Positions 44,790 through 55,227 of a DNA stretch of 64,000 nucleotides are shown here, piece after piece. The translations under genes and the position numbers were made by a program. This DNA is from Alphaproteobacteria bacterium MedPE-SWcel (GTDB lineage: Bacteria > Pseudomonadota > Alphaproteobacteria > Rhodobacterales > Rhodobacteraceae): NCBI GenBank assembly GCA_001874255.1, contig MPDC01000006.1:62001-126000 (forward strand), given 5' to 3'. Within the stretch, counting starts at the first letter, position 1. Every line of letters starts with the position of its first letter. A model generated the notes under the pieces. The model made no database searches, was not told the DNA's origin, and was given only the letters and a program-made list of their open reading frames with translations.

Positions 44790-47531
44790 TTATTCTTCCT
44801 CGCCTTCCTCTTCTCCACTGTCTGCAATCCAGGCGACCGAGACAACCTCTTCGCCCTTACCGGTGTTGAAGATACGGACACCTCCAGCAGATCGAGAGCG
44901 GAAGGAAATGCCGTCAACCGGGACCCGGATAGACTGCCCCTTGGACGTTGCCAGCATGATCTGGTCATCGAGATCGACCGGGAAGGAGGCCAGCAGAGAG
45001 CCGCCACGCATTGCCTTGTCCATTGCCGTGACGCCCATGCCGCCCCGGCCTCGCACCGGATAGTCATGTGAGGATGACAACTTGCCCTGACCGCCGGATG
45101 TCACGGTCAAGATCAGGTTCTCGGCAGCAGACATTTCCGCATAACGTTCTTGGCTTATGGTCGCGTTTTCATTGACGTCTTCGTCTGTCGCGCTGTCCGC
45201 ATCATCGGCAAGCCCGGCAACTGCGCGCCGCATCTTCAAATAGGCTGAGCGTTCGTCCGACGTGGCGTCAAAATGGCGGATGACGGACATCGACACGACT
45301 TCCTGATCATCGCCGAGCTTTATGCCTCGGACGCCGACAGAGTTTCGGGAGTTGAAGACACGGACTTCGGTTGTCGGGAAACGAATGGCGCGCCCGGTAT
45401 TGGTGACGAGCATGATATCGTCATCTTCGGAACAGATCCGCGCGTTGATCAGCTTGGTCTCCGCGTGATCGTCTTCGAACTTCATGGCGATCTTGCCGTT
45501 GCGCATCACATTTGTGAAATCGGACAGGCGGTTACGCCTCACAGTTCCAGCGGATGTCGCGAACATGATCTGCAGATCCTGCCATTCATCCTCATCCCTA
45601 TCGACGGGCATAATCGCAGCAATGGAGACACCAGGCGGGATCGGCAGAATGTTGACGATCGCCTTGCCTTTTGCGGTTCGACCGCCCTGCGGAAGGCGCC
45701 ATGTCTTCAACTTGTAAACCATGCCGTCCGTGGTGAAAAACAGAAGCTGTGTGTGTGTATTCGCCACAAACAGCGTGGTCACCACATCTTCTTCCTTGGT
45801 CTGCATGCCGGACAGGCCTTTGCCACCCCGTTTTTGGGCCCGGAAGTCGGCCAATGGTGTCCGTTTGATGTAGCCCCCGGATGTCACGGTCACGACCATG
45901 TCTTCCCGTTCAATCAGATCCTCATCGTCCATATCCCCGGACCAATCGACGATTTCGGTGCGCCTTGGGACGGAGAAACTGTCACGGACCTCTCGCAATT
46001 CGTCCGCGATAATGCCCATGATCCGCTCGCGAGAAGAAAGGATTTCCAAGTATTCCTTGATCTTTGCGGCGAGTTCCTCAAGTTCATCGGTGACTTCTTT
46101 GACGCCGAGTTGGGTCAAACGCTGAAGACGCAGCTCCAGAATGGCACGTGCCTGAACCTCCGACAGGTTATAGGTCCCGTCGTCGTTCATCGTGTGGGTG
46201 GGGTCGTCGATCAGACGAATGTAGCCCGCAATATCGGAAGCAGGCCATTTACGGGTCATCAGTTTCTCGCGGGCCGTCGCCGCATCGGCCGAGGACCGGA
46301 TTGTTGCGACCACTTCGTCAACGTTGGAGACGGCAACAGCAAGACCACAGAGAACATGGCTGCGTTCGCGCGCTTTCCGCAGGTTGAAGGCGGTTCGTCT
46401 GGCAACAACATCCTCCCTGAAGTCAATGAAAGACGTCAAAAAACGGCGAAGAGTAAGCTGCTCCGGACGCCCGCCATTCAGAGCCAGCATATTGCAGCCA
46501 AAGGAGGTTTGCATCGGCGTGAATCGATAGAGCTGGTTCAGGACGACCTCGGCGGTTGCATCCCGTTTCAGTTCCACGACGACGCGGACGCCATTGCGAT
46601 CGGATTCATCCTGAACATGCGATACGCCTTCGATCCGTTTTTCGCGGACCTGCTCGGCGATCTTTTCGATCATGGAGGCCTTGTTCACCTGATAGGGAAT
46701 CTCATCTACAACAATGGCGTAGCGGTCTTTCCTGATCTCTTCGACGCGGGTCTTGGCGCGAATGATCACGCTGCCGCGTCCCTCGAGGTAGGCCTTGCGC
46801 GCGCCAGAGCGACCAAGCATGACCCCCCCGGTCGGAAAGTCAGGCCCGGGGACATAGTCAATCAGCTGCTCGCTGGTCAGATCCGGGTCCTCAATCAGCG
46901 CAAGCGTCGCATCCACGACCTCTCCGAGGTTGTGCGGCGGAATATTGGTCGCCATCCCGACCGCGATCCCACCGGCGCCGTTGACCAGCATGTTCGGGAA
47001 CCGCGCGGGCAGGACAGTTGGTTCCTTGTCCTTGCCGTCATAGTTGTCCTGAAAGTCGACGGTTTCCTTTTCGATATCCGCCAGCATGAAGGCCGCGGGC
47101 TTGTCCATGCGCACCTCGGTGTAGCGCATCGCAGCCGCGTTATCACCGTCCATCGAACCAAAGTTGCCCTGACCGTCGAGCAGAGGCAGCGACATCGAGA
47201 AATCCTGGGCCATGCGCACCAAGGCATCATAGATCGCGCTGTCACCGTGCGGGTGGTATTTACCCATGACGTCGCCAACGGGGCGGGCGGACTTTCGGTA
47301 GGCCTTGTCGTGGCTGTTCCCGGTCTCATGCATGGCATAGAGAATGCGGCGGTGAACCGGCTTCAGACCGTCGCGCAGATCCGGGATTGCACGGCTGACG
47401 ATAACCGACATCGCATAGTCGAGATACGAAGTTCGCATCTCGGATTCGATGGAAACGGACGGACCATCATAGGCCGGGCGCTTCGGGGGAGTTTCGTCTG
47501 CATTTTCAGGGGTTTCCGGCGTATCACTCAC
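44790..47531 (-). CDS. gyrA: DNA gyrase subunit A
   Basis: 913-aa subunit that cuts and rejoins DNA during negative supercoiling. The catalytic tyrosine is Y137 (AAAMRYTEV). The quinolone region reads [19 protein letters not shown] with S98 and D102 at E. coli positions 83 and 87, that is, the susceptible residues. The GyrA box QKRGGKG is present in the C-terminal domain. An acidic insert ([18 protein letters not shown]) interrupts the last blades, as in other alphaproteobacteria. GTG 47531 gives the usual start [20 protein letters not shown]; the longer frame from 47576 lacks support. Confidence 0.97.
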   Translation of the reverse strand: MSDTPETPENADETPPKRPAYDGPSVSIESEMRTSYLDYAMSVIVSRAIPDLRDGLKPVHRRILYAMHETGNSHDKAYRKSARPVGDVMGKYHPHGDSAIYDALVRMAQDFSMSLPLLDGQGNFGSMDGDNAAAMRYTEVRMDKPAAFMLADIEKETVDFQDNYDGKDKEPTVLPARFPNMLVNGAGGIAVGMATNIPPHNLGEVVDATLALIEDPDLTSEQLIDYVPGPDFPTGGVMLGRSGARKAYLEGRGSVIIRAKTRVEEIRKDRYAIVVDEIPYQVNKASMIEKIAEQVREKRIEGVSHVQDESDRNGVRVVVELKRDATAEVVLNQLYRFTPMQTSFGCNMLALNGGRPEQLTLRRFLTSFIDFREDVVARRTAFNLRKARERSHVLCGLAVAVSNVDEVVATIRSSADAATAREKLMTRKWPASDIAGYIRLIDDPTHTMNDDGTYNLSEVQARAILELRLQRLTQLGVKEVTDELEELAAKIKEYLEILSSRERIMGIIADELREVRDSFSVPRRTEIVDWSGDMDDEDLIEREDMVVTVTSGGYIKRTPLADFRAQKRGGKGLSGMQTKEEDVVTTLFVANTHTQLLFFTTDGMVYKLKTWRLPQGGRTAKGKAIVNILPIPPGVSIAAIMPVDRDEDEWQDLQIMFATSAGTVRRNRLSDFTNVMRNGKIAMKFEDDHAETKLINARICSEDDDIMLVTNTGRAIRFPTTEVRVFNSRNSVGVRGIKLGDDQEVVSMSVIRHFDATSDERSAYLKMRRAVAGLADDADSATDEDVNENATISQERYAEMSAAENLILTVTSGGQGKLSSSHDYPVRGRGGMGVTAMDKAMRGGSLLASFPVDLDDQIMLATSKGQSIRVPVDGISFRSRSAGGVRIFNTGKGEEVVSVAWIADSGEEEGEEE

Positions 47532-47722
47532 GTTGGCTGCCCGCTTTTCTTGTTTATCTATATGTTGTGGGATCACTCTATCAGACTGCGTATATGACGT
47601 GCAAGCAAGCAGCCTGCCTTTGGTTGGCAGCCGCCGCGCATATCTGATAACAATCTGATTTAGTTGAAAATTTACTCCAGATATCTAGGCTGCAGGCATC
47701 GATCAGTGAATGGAGAACCAAA

Positions 47723-47992
47723 ATGGACTCATCTGACGCCGAATTGATGCTGCGAGGGTATGGCCTCACCACCGCCGAATTCATCTACCACATGCCTGAT
47801 TTCGCGCATGTTCTGAATGTTTTTGTCTGGCAAGAGTATGATCTGGCACCGGATCATCCCCGGCTTCTGTCCTTTATCGATTTTTGGAAGGAAGAAATCG
47901 AGGGGCCCTTGCGTCACGTCCGTTTTTCGCATCGAAAACGGGTATCGAGCGGCGAGTGGTGCAATCTGACCGGAGAGTTCCATATCAATTGA
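47723..47992 (+). CDS. usg: Usg family protein
   Basis: 89-aa protein of the Usg family, described early as associated with tryptophan genes in alphaproteobacteria but of unproven function. The sequence LMLRGYGLTTAEFIYHMPDFAHVLNVFVWQEYDLAPDHPRL is the family core, followed by LSFIDFWKEEIEGPLRHVRF. GGAGAACC precedes the ATG. It stands alone, divergent from gyrA by about 190 bp; no trp gene is near. Confidence 0.9.
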   Translation: MDSSDAELMLRGYGLTTAEFIYHMPDFAHVLNVFVWQEYDLAPDHPRLLSFIDFWKEEIEGPLRHVRFSHRKRVSSGEWCNLTGEFHIN

Positions 47993-48107
47993 CCTTGCCA
48001 CGGGAATTCACTTGTCACTCTTGGCCTGTTGCGAAACCTGTGACACAGTTCCGCCAAAAGGTGACTTCGGTTGAGCTGTCGTTGCCTCAAGTGTGAGGAG
48101 CAAGTCG

Positions 48108-48779
48108 ATGAATTTCAACGAATACCCGGATCGGGAAATGCTGGCTATTTCGGTCGCGAACCGGATCGCCGGGGATCTGAAGACCCACCTTCTGGGCAAT
48201 AGTCGTGCCACGATCGCTGTCGCTGGCGGAACTTCGCCGGGGCCTATCTTCGATGATCTCTGTGCGGCGGAACTTGAGTGGGCCAATGTCTGCGTGATGG
48301 CCTCCGATGAGCGTTGGGTGCCCGAAGACAGCGAGCGGTCGAACGCGCGGCTGATCCGTGATCGGCTGCTGACGAACCGGGCCAATGCTGCCGAGTTCTT
48401 GCCGTTCTATATGGACGGGATGGACCCGGAGGACGCGATTGAACCGCTGTCTGATCAGGTGAGGGCGCGTGGAAACCTGACGGTTGCGCTTCTGGGCATG
48501 GGGGCGGATATGCATACTGCGTCGTTGTTTCCCGGCGAGGCCAATTTACCGGCCGCATTGGCGCCGGATGCTCCGGAGGTGGCGGTGATACGTCCGGACA
48601 ACCAGCCAGAGGCCCGGATAACGCTGACCGCGCGGGTGCTTGACGCCGCGATGGCGAAACATCTGGTGATTTTCGGCGAGGAAAAGAAGAATGCGCTGCA
48701 CCGGGCATTGCACCTCCCCCCAGAGGAGGCGCCGATCCAGGCTGTCCTGTCCGGATGCCAGGTGCACTGGGCTATGTAA
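48108..48779 (+). CDS. pgl: 6-phosphogluconolactonase
   Basis: 223-aa cytosolic enzyme that hydrolyses 6-phosphogluconolactone in the pentose phosphate and Entner-Doudoroff pathways. Signatures are TIAVAGGTSPGPIFDDL, VCVMASDERWVPEDSERSNARLIRDRLL and VALLGMGADMHTASLFPGE. GTGAGGAGCAAG precedes ATG 48108. In many Rhodobacteraceae pgl sits beside zwf and pgi; here it is alone, between usg and a convergent thioesterase gene. Confidence 0.94.
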   Translation: MNFNEYPDREMLAISVANRIAGDLKTHLLGNSRATIAVAGGTSPGPIFDDLCAAELEWANVCVMASDERWVPEDSERSNARLIRDRLLTNRANAAEFLPFYMDGMDPEDAIEPLSDQVRARGNLTVALLGMGADMHTASLFPGEANLPAALAPDAPEVAVIRPDNQPEARITLTARVLDAAMAKHLVIFGEEKKNALHRALHLPPEEAPIQAVLSGCQVHWAM

Positions 48780-48802
48780 CATCTGGAAAGGATGCCAGGA
48801 TC

Positions 48803-49279
48803 TCAGCCGATTTCCGTGGCCCCGTCGAGTTCAAGAAACTGTTGCCGCAGGCTGTCCGGAATAGGGTATCCGGCCGTTCCGTCGGCGGTGCGGAATACCA
48901 TGACGCCCTGCATGGTTGCCCTGAGGTCGCCAGACCAGATTTGTTGTTCAATCATGTAGGACGTGCGTCGAAACGACAGAACTCGGGCCGTGGTTATATA
49001 GGTTTCGCCAATCACCATCTCTTTGATGTAGTGAATATCCGCATTTCTCACCACATGCCGAGGTTGCTCGAGCCCTTTGAAATGGGGGCGGAAAAAACTG
49101 TTGTAATACTCAACGCGCAGAGCCTCAAACCAATCGAGGTAGGCTTTGTTATTCACATGCTGGAGGATGTCGATTTCGGAAAATCGCACACGGTCGGCCA
49201 TCGCCATAGGCACCGGGTCCGACAATCCATGGGCGATCTGTTCGTCTGGGCTCAGCGGGGTGAGATATCGTAGGGTCAT
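48803..49279 (-). CDS. Acyl-CoA thioesterase, 4HBT hotdog family
   Basis: 158-aa hotdog-fold thioesterase. The active-site region FSEIDILQHVNNKAYLDWFEALRVEYYNSFF is the 4-hydroxybenzoyl-CoA thioesterase pattern (acidic residue followed by HVNN). The rest, IHYIKEMVIGETYITTARVLSFRRTSYMIEQQIW, fits the central strand layer. The substrate is unknown. ATG 49279 begins MTLRYLTPLSPDEQ; an upstream TTG at 49300 is less likely. Convergent with pgl. Confidence 0.88.
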   Translation of the reverse strand: MTLRYLTPLSPDEQIAHGLSDPVPMAMADRVRFSEIDILQHVNNKAYLDWFEALRVEYYNSFFRPHFKGLEQPRHVVRNADIHYIKEMVIGETYITTARVLSFRRTSYMIEQQIWSGDLRATMQGVMVFRTADGTAGYPIPDSLRQQFLELDGATEIG

Positions 49280-49495
49280 AGCGTACCGCCTAAGCTCCAA
49301 TTGGCTTTAGTGCAACGATATTTTGGCCCCTTGACGATGACAAGGCGGTTCGTGCGTGGTTCGGGATTGAACGCTCGATTGTTCCCCACTTGGGGAGCAG
49401 GTGTGTGGGATCAGACAGCGATTGCTGCTGGTGCCCTATGTGTCAATCGGCTGTATGACCCTCTGTGCAGGCGCCGCGGCCGTTTACAGCTGCGA

Positions 49496-51787
49496 TCATG
49501 CGGCATTCTGATCTGCCGCCTCTATTGGCTTGGGCCAGGTGAACACAAACTCCGTTCCTTGCCCGCTCCCATCCGAGATCACTTGGATATCATGCCCCAG
49601 GATCGTGAGGTGCTTTTTGACAAATGCGAGCCCCATCCCACTTCCCTCCACCTTGTCGCGAGATTGAAGTGTTTTGAACAATCCAAATATCAGGCCGTGG
49701 AACTTTTCCGGGATGCCAGGTCCGTTGTCTTTGACGCGAATACTGTAGTGGTCTGCGCAATCCTGCAGTGAAACGAATATCTCGCCTTGCTCCTTGTCGC
49801 TGTGTTTTATCGAATTGCCGATCAGGTTGAGCAACACAGTTCTAAGAGGCAGGAAGTTCAACCTTGCCGATTTGAATTCGTCCGAAAAGCGCAGCGCTAT
49901 CTGCTCTGAAGATTCGACCAACTTTTCCAGATCTTCCACCATGGCTGTTCCATCGACGATTTCCCGCGACGGATCGAACTCGATAGATCCGATCCGCGAG
50001 TGCAGCAACAGATCGTCCAGAAGCCGCGCCATCCTTTGGATACGTGATTTCATGAAATGCATGTGTTCGCGGGTGTCTTCGGTCAGCAGCCCCTCGAGAT
50101 CCTCTTCCAACCAGGTCGCGGCATGCGAGATGACCCGCAAAGGGGCTTTCAGGTCATGTGAGGCAACATAGGCAAATTCCTCCAGTTCACTATTCGATCG
50201 GTTGAGGCGCGCAATCAGCGATTTGGCCTCATCCTCCAAAGCGATGCGCGCGGTCACATCCCGGACAACGGCGACGAACAATGGCGGATGCTGGTCGGGA
50301 AGCGGGCTGATTGACACTTCAAGTGTGACTTCATTTCCAAACCGGTCGTGCCCTGTACAGAGGTTTACCCGGCCAAAGGCCTGGGGGGAGCCGGTGGAAA
50401 GAAACGTTGTTATTTCGGTCTGCAGTTCGCGCCAATCCTCTGGTGTCACGAAATCGGACAACGTGACATCGCTGACGTCGCTCGGTGGGACTTCAAACTC
50501 GGTTTGGAAAGAACGGTTGCAGTTCAGAATTGTCCCGTTGGCGTCAATAACGGCCAAGCCGTCAAGAACCGCATCATAGACCTTTCCCGCATGGGCTTCC
50601 TGCTGGCGTAGCCGGTCAAGAAGATGACGAAAGCTCCGCGCGAGATCTCCGACCTCATCCGGCAGGAGAACCGGAAGAACGGGGTCGCGTCCATCATTGG
50701 CTGCACTGACAATATCCCGGCTCATGTCGATCATGGGAGCCAGCGCCTTCTTCAAACCCGCCCGGGTATATCGCGCAGCAGCAACGATGAGCAACAGGCC
50801 CAGTGCAAACAGCTGCAGCGTCGAAATGGGCAATGTCTGTCCGAAAAAATGCCGCGGTTTGATCAGTGTGACGTGGACCTGATGCGTGTTCCGGCTCAAC
50901 CGATCCAGCTGTGTCGAAAGGTAGTCGATGCCGTCTTTGGTAATCCGGGTCAGGCCGGATCCCGCACGCTGGACCTGATTTGCCACTGCAGTCGGAAGAG
51001 AGGAGGGGGCGTCGAATGCAAAGTCGCCCCTCTGGCGATCGGCGCGCCACGAATAGGTACTGCCGGAGGAGTAGCTCAGTATGAAATCGGATGACAGCTC
51101 CAAAGGTTCGAAGGTCGCGGCGTTATGTTCGATCAGATCCACGTTTATGGCGATAAACCCGAACGCGGTTCCGTCTTCATCAAATACGGGGACCAGCGTG
51201 CGATAGACCAGTTTGCGGGGTTCCTGGATGACGCCGTTCTCTCGATTGAACGACGGTTTGCCGATGTGCACGCCGCCATAGCCAAGCTCCGCTGCTTCCT
51301 GCAGATAGGGTTCCTCGCCTTTGAGTTGAAGCTGCTCCTCAGGCACTCGAACCAAACTTGCACCATCCTTGTTCACTCGGACGATTTCACGCCCCCCATC
51401 TGCAAAACCCACAAACCGAATTTGGGTATAGTTGGGTCGCATGGCATGAAACGAAGAGAAAATCGTGGCGAGGCGATCTTTCCATTCCAGGGTGCCATCG
51501 CCACTGACGGGATCGATCCCGTTGTTGGCGCTGGCGCGAATAAGCGCTGGAACCGGGGGCATGTTCGCAAGAATTCGGGCATCAGAGACGATAGACTCGG
51601 TGGCGTCAACCGTGGCCCGGGTGACCAGATCGGCAACTTCAACCAGATCCGACGCGGATTTTTTCGTCTCGAGGCTGTGAGAGATCAACCCGCTGGCCAG
51701 AGTCAGGACGACGACCGCGATAACCGTCGTTGACACTGCGAGCTGAGAGACGCGGTACTGCAGAGAGTTGGATTTTCCAAAGACCAT
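49496..51787 (-). CDS. Membrane PAS histidine kinase, orphan
   Basis: 763-aa sensor kinase. A first membrane helix (LAVSTTVIAVVVLTLASGLISH) and a second (LQLFALGLLLIVAAARY) frame a large extracytoplasmic region with a double-CACHE character (IRFVGFADGGREIVRVNKDG, LVPVFDEDGTAFGFIAINVDL). A HAMP-like linker (LPDEVGDLARSFRHLLDRL), a PAS domain (AVLDGLAVIDANGTILNCNRSF) and a kinase core follow, with H-box EEFAYVASHDLKAPLRVI and G boxes DNGPGIP and GSGMGLAFVKKH. The FAYVASHDL type resembles phytochrome-like kinases. No response regulator lies next to it, so the partner is elsewhere. Confidence 0.9.
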   Translation of the reverse strand: MVFGKSNSLQYRVSQLAVSTTVIAVVVLTLASGLISHSLETKKSASDLVEVADLVTRATVDATESIVSDARILANMPPVPALIRASANNGIDPVSGDGTLEWKDRLATIFSSFHAMRPNYTQIRFVGFADGGREIVRVNKDGASLVRVPEEQLQLKGEEPYLQEAAELGYGGVHIGKPSFNRENGVIQEPRKLVYRTLVPVFDEDGTAFGFIAINVDLIEHNAATFEPLELSSDFILSYSSGSTYSWRADRQRGDFAFDAPSSLPTAVANQVQRAGSGLTRITKDGIDYLSTQLDRLSRNTHQVHVTLIKPRHFFGQTLPISTLQLFALGLLLIVAAARYTRAGLKKALAPMIDMSRDIVSAANDGRDPVLPVLLPDEVGDLARSFRHLLDRLRQQEAHAGKVYDAVLDGLAVIDANGTILNCNRSFQTEFEVPPSDVSDVTLSDFVTPEDWRELQTEITTFLSTGSPQAFGRVNLCTGHDRFGNEVTLEVSISPLPDQHPPLFVAVVRDVTARIALEDEAKSLIARLNRSNSELEEFAYVASHDLKAPLRVISHAATWLEEDLEGLLTEDTREHMHFMKSRIQRMARLLDDLLLHSRIGSIEFDPSREIVDGTAMVEDLEKLVESSEQIALRFSDEFKSARLNFLPLRTVLLNLIGNSIKHSDKEQGEIFVSLQDCADHYSIRVKDNGPGIPEKFHGLIFGLFKTLQSRDKVEGSGMGLAFVKKHLTILGHDIQVISDGSGQGTEFVFTWPKPIEAADQNAA

Positions 51788-52011
51788 ACCGAGCTCGCTG
51801 AACGTGCATGCCCTGAATGGTTACATGCGATCTTCTTGTCTCGCCATGGTTGCGCCCTGCCGGATAACAGCCAGTTAATTTCCCTGAGGTCACCGTGAGT
51901 TTTACGGACGCATATTGATTGTCCGGGCCGACGCAGGTGCCCGGGCGCGGGGGCGCGAAAGGGCTGCTGGTCCTTTTCTGTACCGATGGTGCCAGGATAC
52001 GCCCGATCTCG

Positions 52012-52677
52012 TCAGGTCTTTGTGCGCCCCGGTCCATATTCCGCAAAAGCTGCGAGAACGTCCGCCATCTCTGCTTCACTCAGCAGGTGTGGCGTACCGA
52101 TAGAGAGGCTGGTCACATAGGCCTGGGCAAGGGTTTCCAGTTCAATCATCCGCCACATGGCCTTTTCGAGGGTCTCGCCGCAAACAACGGCGCCGTGGTT
52201 GGCCATCAAACATCCCGAGCGGTCGGCCATGGCGCGGACAATATTGTCAGACAGCGCCTGAGAGCCAAACAGCGCGTAGTCGGCCAGGGGCACATCCATT
52301 CCCCCGAAGGCCGCAACCATATAGTGGCAGGGTGGGATCGGACGGTGTGACATCGCCAATACACTGCAATACACAGGATGGGCATGAACCACCGCATGCA
52401 TGTCCGGCTTGGCGTTCAGGATCGCGCGATGGAACGGCCATTCCGTCGACGGTTTCATCTGTCCCGGTTCTGGCGGGCTGTCATCAAGGGGCAGGCGGAC
52501 AATCAACTCGGGTGTCATCTGATCGTAGGGCACCCCCGAAGGCGTAATCAGGAAGCCGCCTTCGACCTGGACCGATATGTTGCCGGATGTCCCCTGGTTC
52601 ACGCCGCTTCGGTTCAATTCGAGGCAGGCCGCAATGATGGCTTCGCGGGTCTCAAAGCTGTCTGGCGAAAGGCTCAT
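52012..52677 (-). CDS. Class II aldolase/adducin family protein
   Basis: 221-aa zinc-dependent aldolase of the fuculose/ribulose-phosphate type. Zinc ligands fit H98 and H100 (HAVVHAHPVYC) and H161 (MANHGAVVCG), with E79 in STEWPFH as the catalytic acid. GTSGNISVQVEGGFLITPSGVPYDQM is the N-terminal phosphate-binding loop region. The substrate is unknown; related enzymes include L-fuculose-phosphate aldolase and methylthioribulose dehydratase. ATG 52677 is preferred; an in-frame GTG lies 4 codons upstream. Confidence 0.88.
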   Translation of the reverse strand: MSLSPDSFETREAIIAACLELNRSGVNQGTSGNISVQVEGGFLITPSGVPYDQMTPELIVRLPLDDSPPEPGQMKPSTEWPFHRAILNAKPDMHAVVHAHPVYCSVLAMSHRPIPPCHYMVAAFGGMDVPLADYALFGSQALSDNIVRAMADRSGCLMANHGAVVCGETLEKAMWRMIELETLAQAYVTSLSIGTPHLLSEAEMADVLAAFAEYGPGRTKT

Positions 52678-52757
52678 GTGGTGGTCCACTCTCTTTGGTC
52701 CGTGTCGGCGTCACCGATACCCGGATTCTACCCGGACGGAAATGGCGTAAGGTCGGA

Positions 52758-53099
52758 TCAGTCGGTGGCGTCTGCCCCATGCAGACGGCGGGACACGCGC
52801 AGCTTGACCTCAGAGGGCTCCGCCCCGAGAGCCTCGACGACCTGGTCCAGCTTGATCCGCGTGCCATGCAGCTGATCAAGCAGCGACATGATGATCACCA
52901 GCGCGTCTTCGTTCACTTCGAAATCGTCGGTCAGTTCGCAAAGAAGGGTGATCCGTCGAATATCCAGCGTCCGGTAGCGCGGACCATCCGTCGTAAGGAC
53001 CGGAGACACAATGCGCAAACGCTCGAAATACCTCAATCGCTCGGCGGTCAGGGAGGTGACGCTTTCGATGACCTGTTCCGGGGCGTAGAAGTTTGTCAT
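52758..53099 (-). CDS. cbpM: CbpM-like chaperone modulator
   Basis: 113-aa MerR-like helical protein. The YFERLRIVSP segment and FEVNEDALVIIMSLLDQLHGTRIKL fit CbpM, which binds the J domain of CbpA and inhibits it. It overlaps the upstream J-protein gene by 4 bp (ATGA at 53096-53099), so the two proteins are made together. Reading as a free MerR-type regulator is the alternative. Confidence 0.85.
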   Translation of the reverse strand: MTNFYAPEQVIESVTSLTAERLRYFERLRIVSPVLTTDGPRYRTLDIRRITLLCELTDDFEVNEDALVIIMSLLDQLHGTRIKLDQVVEALGAEPSEVKLRVSRRLHGADATD

Positions 53100-54049
53100 G
53101 ATGGCTCCTTTCCGGCACGAGGATTATAGGCATGGTTCGCCTGCCAGCCTTTCATGAACTGCCTGAGCTCTTCGTCGATCTCGGGCGGGCTGACAATCAC
53201 CAGCTTCACCCTCTGATCGCCCTTGCCGGAGCGTCCTTTGACACCGCGCCCCTTCAGGCGCAGCACCTGTCCGGAACTTGCACCCGCTGGCACCGTGACG
53301 TTGACGGTGCCCGTCACCGTTTTGACGGGCACCTTGCCGCCAAGGATCGCCTCGTCGATCGAGATCGGCAGCGTCACCAGGATGTCATCGCCATCCCGCT
53401 CGAAATCCGGGCTGGGACTTACGTCGAGCGTGATGAACGCGTCGCCCGGTTGTCCGGCACCAATGCCGGTTTCGCCTTTGCCGCGCAAGCGGAGGGTCTG
53501 ACCGTCACGCACCCCTTCAGGGATCGTGACCTCCAGCGCGGCGCCGTCCGGCAAGGTGATCCGCGACTTCGCCCCCCGCGCGGCATCCAGAAATGACACG
53601 GCAAGGCGATAATGCGTATCCTGCCCGGGGTGATCGCGCGGCCACCCGCGGTCGGAGCCTTGCCCCATGCCCGCCGCCCCCCGGCTGCGCGCAAAGCGGG
53701 CGAAGAAATCTTCGGCGTCGAACCCTTCGCTGAAAGGGTCTCTCTCTGATCCGGTCCGGCTATGCGTATAGGGGTTTTCCGACCGTCTCGCTTCGTCCCG
53801 ATAGTAGCCGCGGGGCGCTTTTTCGGCGCCGGTGTCATCAATTTCGCCGGCATCAAAACGACGGCGCGTCTCCGGGTCCTTGAGCAAGTCATAGGCCCGG
53901 CCCGCATCCTTGAACCGCGCCTCTGCACTTGGATCATCCGGGTTGAGGTCCGGGTGATTTTCACGGGCCAGCTTGCGATATGCTTTTTTGATATCCTCCG
54001 CGCTTGCATCCTTGGTCAGGCCAAGCGCGGCGTAGGGATCTAATGCCAT
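53096..54049 (-). CDS. cbpA: CbpA-type DnaJ co-chaperone
   Basis: 317-aa co-chaperone of DnaK. The J domain fills residues 1-70 with the HPD motif in ARENHPDLNPDD. A charged glycine-rich linker follows, and the C-terminal substrate-binding domains (THYRLAVSFLDAARG, ITLPDGAALEVTIPEGVRDGQTLRLRGKG) appear without the zinc-finger region of DnaJ, which defines the CbpA class. First gene of the cbpA-cbpM pair. Confidence 0.93.
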   Translation of the reverse strand: MALDPYAALGLTKDASAEDIKKAYRKLARENHPDLNPDDPSAEARFKDAGRAYDLLKDPETRRRFDAGEIDDTGAEKAPRGYYRDEARRSENPYTHSRTGSERDPFSEGFDAEDFFARFARSRGAAGMGQGSDRGWPRDHPGQDTHYRLAVSFLDAARGAKSRITLPDGAALEVTIPEGVRDGQTLRLRGKGETGIGAGQPGDAFITLDVSPSPDFERDGDDILVTLPISIDEAILGGKVPVKTVTGTVNVTVPAGASSGQVLRLKGRGVKGRSGKGDQRVKLVIVSPPEIDEELRQFMKGWQANHAYNPRAGKEPS

Positions 54050-54150
54050 TTCATGCTCCCGCAGTTGACAGATAATCTATCTGCAGCGGAAGAGAATGCA
54101 ATGCCACGCGCCTGCGAAAATCGGCCGCAGCGTCTTGCTATCCGAGAGGG

Positions 54151-55227
54151 TTACCCGACCAGGCGAAGCTGCGCGCGACCGTCGGACACCGCGGGATCGC
54201 CCTTTAGCCGCCGTGTCAGACGCAGAACACCCGCGAGGACTTCGGCCTCTCTCATCGACACCAAGCGCCGCGCGGCGGGATAGGCAACCGAGACTTTTTC
54301 GGATTTCAGGCGCGGGCACAGAGACATGAGCTCGGAGCGCCCCCGTGCCCCGATACGCTGCAGCGCCTGCGGACCCGGATACAGCGTCTCGGCCGGTAGA
54401 CCATTCGCCAGGATGATCTGGTGCTGACCGGTCAACAAGGTGACGTAGTCGACGGTCTTTCTGCCCTGCATTTCGCGAATGCGCGGAAGCGCGATCAGCC
54501 CCTTTGCAGGCACCAGGACTTCCGCGGTGCCAAACAGAAGAGTGCAAGCCGGATCGCGTATCAGAATCCGGTGATCGGGGGACACAATGGTATCCAGGTT
54601 CGGCGCGTCCTGTTGGATGAAATCCGCCTTCAGCAGGAGAGGTTTTGCGACCTCGGAACCCGTCAGATCCAGCCTGCGCCGCCCGGTCCACAGGATCGGA
54701 ACGGCCCCGTTGTCCAATGTCTCTACGAGATCACCGACCTTCAGCCGGGCAACATCTACCGGTCCCGACGGCGTCTGGATCTGCGTCCCTGCGGCAAAGC
54801 AGGGGAAATCGTCAAAGTCGAGATCACCGTCATCGTCGCCACCGGGGCCTGCGGCTTCGTCCGCCCGGCCATATCTTACCCTGGCGGGCCCAACCGGGAC
54901 GCCGCCCAGATCGATCAGAAACGGCTGGCCGGAGAGCAGGAGGTGCTCGTCTCCATCGCCGCGACCTTGTTCGATGTCGGGCTGCACACCGGTTCTTGGC
55001 ACCACGACAGCCCCGGTCGAGTCGAAAATGGTGACGAACTGACCGTTCTGGAATTCGGTTCCTCCGGTACGCACCTGTTCAACGACGACGGTGAAAATCT
55101 CGCTCGCAGAGCCGATCGCCTCGACCCCATTGACGACCACAACCCTGTTCGGTCCGTTGCCGTACCCGTAATAGCGTGTGTATCGGCCGATCTGATCGCC
55201 GCGAAGCTCCAATGTCACAGTGGGCAT
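54151..55227 (-). CDS. Hint-domain protein (Hint_2), first of two
   Basis: 358-aa protein with a Hedgehog/intein-like C-terminal half. The predicted self-cleaving cysteine is C143 in PCFAAGTQI, followed by VDVARLKVGDLVETLDNGAVPILWTGRR, the histidine-bearing TIVSPDHRILI, and the closing HQIILANGLPAETLYPG. The N-terminal 140 residues (beta-rich, ending in the acidic linker GDDDGDLDFDD) are not recognised. No signal peptide is seen; export by a type I system is possible. Function unknown. It lies on the other side of the YoaK gene from a second Hint protein. Confidence 0.82.
   Translation of the reverse strand: MPTVTLELRGDQIGRYTRYYGYGNGPNRVVVVNGVEAIGSASEIFTVVVEQVRTGGTEFQNGQFVTIFDSTGAVVVPRTGVQPDIEQGRGDGDEHLLLSGQPFLIDLGGVPVGPARVRYGRADEAAGPGGDDDGDLDFDDFPCFAAGTQIQTPSGPVDVARLKVGDLVETLDNGAVPILWTGRRRLDLTGSEVAKPLLLKADFIQQDAPNLDTIVSPDHRILIRDPACTLLFGTAEVLVPAKGLIALPRIREMQGRKTVDYVTLLTGQHQIILANGLPAETLYPGPQALQRIGARGRSELMSLCPRLKSEKVSVAYPAARRLVSMREAEVLAGVLRLTRRLKGDPAVSDGRAQLRLVG

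Noticed and set aside
45273-47597. 774-codon open frame on the plus strand
   Set aside because: It is exactly antisense to gyrA, has no recognisable domain, and arises from the GC-rich third positions of the real gene.
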